This document shows, piece after piece, positions 8,843-11,917 of a DNA stretch of 11,917 bases. The notes under the pieces were generated by a model. It was not told where the DNA came from and made no database searches. It was given only the letters and a program-made list of their open reading frames with translations. Both the position numbers and the translations under genes were made by a program. Every line of letters begins with the position of its first letter. Within the stretch, counting starts at the first letter, position 1. Source of the stretch: Rubritepida sp. (lineage in GTDB: Bacteria > Pseudomonadota > Alphaproteobacteria > Acetobacterales > Acetobacteraceae); assembly GCA_022843345.1 (NCBI GenBank), contig JALHNW010000027.1, forward strand, positions 1-11,917, written 5' to 3'.

Positions 8843-9226
8843 GTGCGCGAGCTGCAATTCTTCCTCCTGGTGCTCGTCACGGCCCTCCTGATGCGCGGCT
8901 GCATGGATGTGCTGGAGACGATCTTCGAGCCGTTGGACACCACCTTGGTCATCGTGGCGGACACGCCTCTGCTCGCGCTCTCCGTCCGGCTCGATGGGCG
9001 TGAGCGGGAGCTCAGGCCACGATTCGGTCCGGCGGGCTACACCCGGACGGTGCAAGTCAGCGGGCTGCGGCCGCGCGGTCGGGACTCGATGATCGAGGTG
9101 TCATGGCGAACCATCCATGGGGAAGGCAGCCTGCGGACCGGGTTCGGTATGGAACGACAGTGCGCCGCCTATCTGCCTGTCAGTCCTGCGGCTGGACTCC
9201 CGCGGGGCACCGGTCCGGGCGTATGA
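8843..9226 (+). CDS. Unrecognised small membrane-anchored or secreted protein, probably frameshifted at its end
   Basis: I do not recognise this gene. As written, the 127-residue product starts at GTG 8843 with AGGGCGGAG seven bases upstream and a near-consensus promoter before that. The N-terminus (VRELQFFLLVLVTALLMRGC) is one hydrophobic segment after a single charged stretch, either a signal peptide or one membrane anchor. The LMRGC sequence is only a poor lipobox match. The rest alternates hydrophobic and polar residues (TTLVIVADTPLLALSVRLDG), suggesting a beta-rich domain outside the cytoplasm. Codon use is somewhat less GC-biased than in the neighbours. The last 13-15 codons have poor third-position GC, while the +1 frame over the same bases has coding-like codons and stops at 9278, four bases before the opposing gene ends. 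A one-base insertion near 9176-9186 would explain this. No function can be assigned. Confidence 0.6.
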   Translation: MRELQFFLLVLVTALLMRGCMDVLETIFEPLDTTLVIVADTPLLALSVRLDGRERELRPRFGPAGYTRTVQVSGLRPRGRDSMIEVSWRTIHGEGSLRTGFGMERQCAAYLPVSPAAGLPRGTGPGV

Positions 9227-9278
9227 CCATGTGGAACCGCCCGATGGTTTCTTCCTTGAGCACTGCGGGCATTACTGA
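9187..9278 (+). other. Likely out-of-frame C-terminal part of the 8843 gene
   Basis: In the +1 frame relative to the gene starting at 8843, this stretch reads like a natural protein end, with the pieces LRLDSRGAPVRAYDHV and EPPDGFFLEHCGHY before TGA at 9276-9278. Third codon positions are mostly G or C, as in real genes here. This frame is open from 9093. If one base near 9176-9186 is extra, the full protein would have about 144 residues. Otherwise the gene is decayed or the frame is shifted on purpose. Confidence 0.45.
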
Positions 9279-9282
9279 CGCC

Positions 9283-10398
9283 TCACGCGGCGCGCGCCAG
9301 CCCCATCTCGCGCAGCGCTGCACCGATGGCCGCGATCGCGCCCTCGATCTCCACCAAACCGACGCAGCCGATGGCGCCCACCCGGAAGCTCGGCGCCTCC
9401 GTCGTGAAGTAGGCGCTGATCGCCAGCCCGTGCCGCGCCAGCGCCTCGATGAAGCGCGGAAAATCCAGCCCCGCCGGCTGGTGAAAGGTGACGACGATCG
9501 GCCCCTGCTCGGCGGCGTCCAGGTAGGGGCGCACGCCCAGCGCGGCGATGCCCGCATGCAGCCGCGCGGCGTTTGTCCGGTAGCGCGCGAGGCGCGGCTC
9601 GCGCCCGCCCTCGGCGTCGAAGCGGTCCAGCGCCACGTCCAGCGCCAGCAGCGCCTGCACCGGCCCGGTGAAGCGCATGGATCCCCAGCCGTTCACCTGC
9701 GTGTTGTGCCACACGTCGCACAGGTCCAGCGACCAGGAGCGCGCATTGCCGCCGCACTGCATCAGCCGGTCCAGCCGCGCCACGGCGAAGCCGAAGCCGG
9801 GCATCCCCTCCAGGCACTTGTTCGCCGTGAAGCAGGCCACGTCCAGCTCCGGCATCGCCGCCACGTCCAGCGGCAGCGCGCCGAAGGCCGAGACGCAGTC
9901 CAGGATCATCCGCCGCCCCGCCGCGCGCACCGCCGCGCCGATGGCGGCAGGGTCGTTCACGATGCCGCTGCCCGTCTCGCTCTGCACCAGGGCGAGGTGC
10001 GTGGCCTCGGGGTGGGCGGCCAGGGCCGCAGCCACCTCGTCGGCGCGGGCACCGCGCGTGTCGGGCAGCGGCAGCTCCACCAACACGCGCCCGCTCTCGC
10101 GCGCCAGCCGGGCCAGGCGGCGGGCGTATTCGCCGTTGGCGGGGATCAGCACGGTGCCGCCGGGCGGGACATAGGTCCGGATGGCGGCTTCCAGCAGCAT
10201 GTGGCCGGCACCTTGCAGGGGCAGCACGGCATGCGTGCCCTCCACCCCGCCGGCGATCGCCAGCAGGCGGCGGCGGATGCGCTCGTAGACCGGGCGGAAG
10301 CCCTCGTTCCAGGGCGCGACGTCGGCGTTCATCGCCGCGCGCACGTCGGGGTGGGTCTGCACGGGGCCGGGGGTGAGCAGGATCATGCCCAGGCCCAT
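9283..10398 (-). CDS. Class V PLP aminotransferase, 2-aminoethylphosphonate-pyruvate transaminase-like
   Basis: A PLP-dependent fold-type I enzyme of aminotransferase class V, closest in motif pattern to PhnW (2-aminoethylphosphonate plus pyruvate to phosphonoacetaldehyde plus alanine). Numbering is from the ATG at 10398, giving 371 residues. Visible motifs are ILLTPGPVQTHPDV, LPLQGAGHMLLEAAI (QGAGH 62-66), ANGEYARR, VQSETGSGIVN, LDCVSAFGALPLD (PLP-ring Asp 167), the Schiff-base lysine Lys 194 in TANKCLEGMPGFGF, and MRFTGP. The NKCxxGxPGFGF block is characteristic of PhnW and its relatives. The start is uncertain: ATG at 10398 or 10386 (MILLTPGP) or an upstream TTG at 10422; none has a clear ribosome-binding site. 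No phosphonatase or phosphonate transporter gene is nearby, so a different amino donor, or alanine-glyoxylate/serine-type activity, is possible. Confidence 0.87.
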   Translation of the reverse strand: MGLGMILLTPGPVQTHPDVRAAMNADVAPWNEGFRPVYERIRRRLLAIAGGVEGTHAVLPLQGAGHMLLEAAIRTYVPPGGTVLIPANGEYARRLARLARESGRVLVELPLPDTRGARADEVAAALAAHPEATHLALVQSETGSGIVNDPAAIGAAVRAAGRRMILDCVSAFGALPLDVAAMPELDVACFTANKCLEGMPGFGFAVARLDRLMQCGGNARSWSLDLCDVWHNTQVNGWGSMRFTGPVQALLALDVALDRFDAEGGREPRLARYRTNAARLHAGIAALGVRPYLDAAEQGPIVVTFHQPAGLDFPRFIEALARHGLAISAYFTTEAPSFRVGAIGCVGLVEIEGAIAAIGAALREMGLARAA

Positions 10399-10478
10399 GC
10401 CGCGAAACGCACCGGCTTGCAACGTCGTAACACCCCGTGCCCTGACGGCGCGCCGCGGGCCGCGCTAGGCTTCCCCTC
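10399..10478. other. Divergent intergenic region with no clear promoter
   Basis: An 80-base gap separates the aminotransferase (minus) from the MFS exporter (plus). It must hold promoters for both, but I see no convincing -35/-10 pair or palindrome. The least GC-rich part is about 10403-10433. If the aminotransferase starts at the TTG 10422, the gap shrinks to 56 bases. Confidence 0.35.
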
Positions 10479-11867
10479 ATGCCCAGCACGCGCGCCACCG
10501 CCGCCATCGTGGCCTCCGCCCTGTTCATGCAGAACCTGGACAGCTCGGCCGTCGTCACCGCCCTGCCCTCCATGGCGCGCGACTTGGGCGAGGACCCCGC
10601 GCGGCTCGGCGTGGCCATCACCGCCTACCTGGTGGCGCTGACGGTGTTCATCCCGGTCTCGGGCTTCATCGCCGACCGCTTCGGGGCCAAGCGGGTGTTC
10701 CTGCTGGCGATCGCGCTGTTCGGCCTCGCCTCCGCCATGTGCGGGCTGTCGGATTCGCTGGGCGCGCTGGTGTGGTGGCGCGTGGTGCAGGGGCTGGGGG
10801 GCGCGATGATGGTGCCCGTCGGGCGCCTCCTCCTCCTCTCCTCCATCCGCAAGGAGGAGATGCTGACGGCGATGACCTGGCTGACCATGCCAGCCATGCT
10901 CGGCCCCATCTCCGGCCCGCCGCTGGGGGGCCTGCTGACCGACCTGTTCGGCTGGCGCAGCGTGTTCTTCATCAACGTGCCGGTGGCCGTGCTGGGGCTG
11001 GCGCTGGTGGCGTGGAAGATCCCCCCCTCGGAACTGCGCGACCCTGGGCCGCCGGACATCCGCGGCCTGCTGCTGCTGGGCGGCGCGCTGGCCGCCTTCA
11101 TGGCGGGGCTGGAGACGGTGGGGCGCGGCGTGCTGCCCCCCTGGTGGCCGGAAGTGCTGCTGGCGGCCGGCGTCGCGCTCGGCGTGCTGGCGCTGCGCCA
11201 CATGCGCCGCGCGGCGCGGCCGGCGCTGGACCTGTCCTTGTTGCAGGAGCCGGGGTTCCGCGCCGCCACCCTGGCGGGGTCGCTGTTCCGCACCGGCGCG
11301 GGGGCGGTGCCCTTCCTGGTGCCCATGCTGCTCCAGGTCGGCTTCGGCTGGGGCGCGACGGAGGCCGGGCTGGTCACCTTCGCCACCGCGCTGGGCGCCT
11401 TCGCCATGAAGCCGCTGGCCCGGCCGATCCTGCGCCGCTTCGGCTTCCGCGCCACGCTGGTGGGCAACACGGTGCTGGCGGCGCTGGGGGTGGCGGCGGG
11501 GGCGCTGTTCACGCCCGCCTGGCCGGTGGCCGCGATCTTCGCCGTGCTGGCGCTGGGCGGGCTGGCACGGTCGCTGAACTTCACCGCGCTGAACACCCTG
11601 GCCTTCGCGGACCTGCCCAAGGCGCGGCTGTCCGCCGGCACCGGCTTCTACGGCATGGCGCAGCAGATGCCGGGCGCGGTGGCGGTGGTGCTGGCGACGA
11701 CCAGCCTGGAGGCGTCACGCCACTGGCGAGGCGAAGGTGCGCTGGTGCCGGCGGACTTCACCGCCGCCTTCGTGGTGGCGGCGCTGGTGGTGCTGGCCGC
11801 GGTGCCGGGCTTCCTGGCGATGCCGCGCGGCGCGGGGGCGGCGGTGTCGGGGCATCGCCCGCCCTAA
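10479..11867 (+). CDS. DHA2-type major facilitator superfamily exporter
   Basis: The 462-residue integral membrane protein resembles the EmrB/QacA (DHA2) group of proton-driven drug or metabolite exporters, which have 14 membrane segments. Group signatures in order: LDSSAVVTALPSMARDL in the first segment (20-36, motif D1), GFIADRFGAKR (62-72, motif A), RVVQGLGGAMMVPVGR (101-116, motif B), and the antiporter motif C as LGPISGPPLGG (141-151). After the central segments comes RPALDLSLL, the usual link into the second half in DHA2 proteins. The C-terminal half (GTGFYGMAQQMPGAVAVVL) also matches the group. The start is the ATG at 10479; only a weak TAGG lies upstream. It diverges from the aminotransferase and has no membrane-fusion partner gene here. 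Substrate is unknown; drug efflux is family knowledge, not shown by sequence. Confidence 0.92.
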   Translation: MPSTRATAAIVASALFMQNLDSSAVVTALPSMARDLGEDPARLGVAITAYLVALTVFIPVSGFIADRFGAKRVFLLAIALFGLASAMCGLSDSLGALVWWRVVQGLGGAMMVPVGRLLLLSSIRKEEMLTAMTWLTMPAMLGPISGPPLGGLLTDLFGWRSVFFINVPVAVLGLALVAWKIPPSELRDPGPPDIRGLLLLGGALAAFMAGLETVGRGVLPPWWPEVLLAAGVALGVLALRHMRRAARPALDLSLLQEPGFRAATLAGSLFRTGAGAVPFLVPMLLQVGFGWGATEAGLVTFATALGAFAMKPLARPILRRFGFRATLVGNTVLAALGVAAGALFTPAWPVAAIFAVLALGGLARSLNFTALNTLAFADLPKARLSAGTGFYGMAQQMPGAVAVVLATTSLEASRHWRGEGALVPADFTAAFVVAALVVLAAVPGFLAMPRGAGAAVSGHRPP

Positions 11868-11917
11868 CCCTTGATGATCCGGCGCGCATTGGCCCGCACG
11901 CGCCCGCGCGCCGGCGC
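11864..11917 (-). CDS. Possible C-terminal end of an unidentified gene
   Basis: On the minus strand a frame enters from the right edge and ends in RANARRIIKG followed by TAG at 11866-11864, overlapping the stop codon of the convergent MFS gene. Codons have GC-rich third positions as in real genes here. With only 17 residues visible, it may equally be non-coding; all three minus frames are open in this short tail. No function can be given. Confidence 0.3.
   Translation of the reverse strand, partial: APARGRVRANARRIIKG

Noticed and set aside
8728..8964. N-terminal extension of the acyl-CoA ligase to a start at 8964
   Set aside because: The extra 79 residues are Ser/Thr/Arg-rich and unlike the family, they overlap the plus-strand promoter and gene, and the start at 8727 has a strong AGGGAGGT.
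9103..10641. Long plus-strand frame opposite the aminotransferase
   Set aside because: It is a shadow of the aminotransferase: Gln/His/Arg/Ala-rich with no domain, and it runs on into the MFS gene in the wrong frame.
11868..11917. GC-rich partial palindromes after the MFS gene as a terminator
   Set aside because: No clean stem with a T-run; alternating GC bases give many weak self-matches, and the tail may be coding on the other strand.

Overview
The window is very GC-rich chromosomal DNA with dense genes on both strands. It most likely comes from an alphaproteobacterium of the Acetobacteraceae/Roseomonas type. The clearest taxonomic hints are the gene order leuS-lptE-holA, an LptE that begins its mature part with the CGFRPVYG sequence typical of alphaproteobacteria, and an alphaproteobacterial-looking leucyl-tRNA synthetase. 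This placement is inference from sequence style; no 16S or other marker is present.

Layout. Bases 1-3278 (minus strand) hold a housekeeping operon read right to left: leuS, lptE and the first 65 codons of holA, with overlapping ends. Bases 3392-4276 (plus) hold a lone CitE/HpcH-type lyase. Bases 4302-5657 (minus) encode a flavin-dependent monooxygenase of the NtaA/SnaA/DszA group. It diverges from a LacI-type regulator at 5758-6783 (plus), and the 100-base gap between them carries a perfect 16-base palindrome of the LacI/GalR operator type. Bases 6746-8727 (minus) hold a two-gene operon, an acyl-CoA ligase followed by a NIPSNAP-domain protein, coupled by an ATGA overlap. Bases 8787-9278 (plus) hold a near-consensus promoter and an unrecognised small membrane-anchored or secreted protein whose reading frame appears to break near its end. 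Bases 9283-10398 (minus) encode a class V aminotransferase resembling 2-aminoethylphosphonate transaminase. Bases 10479-11867 (plus) encode a DHA2-type MFS exporter. A minus-strand frame running off the right end may be the tail of another gene.

How it fits together. The left part is core genome: translation, outer-membrane LPS assembly and replication. The rest reads as small accessory catabolic and transport units, often in divergent or convergent pairs, as is common in soil and water bacteria with many orphan oxidative enzymes. The best-supported regulatory unit is the monooxygenase with its divergent LacI-type repressor and operator. I see no mobile element, CRISPR array, tRNA or rRNA, and no gene-free stretch longer than 300 bases. 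I found no clear novel multi-gene system. The strongest leads are the monooxygenase/repressor/operator module and the orphan protein at 8843-9278.
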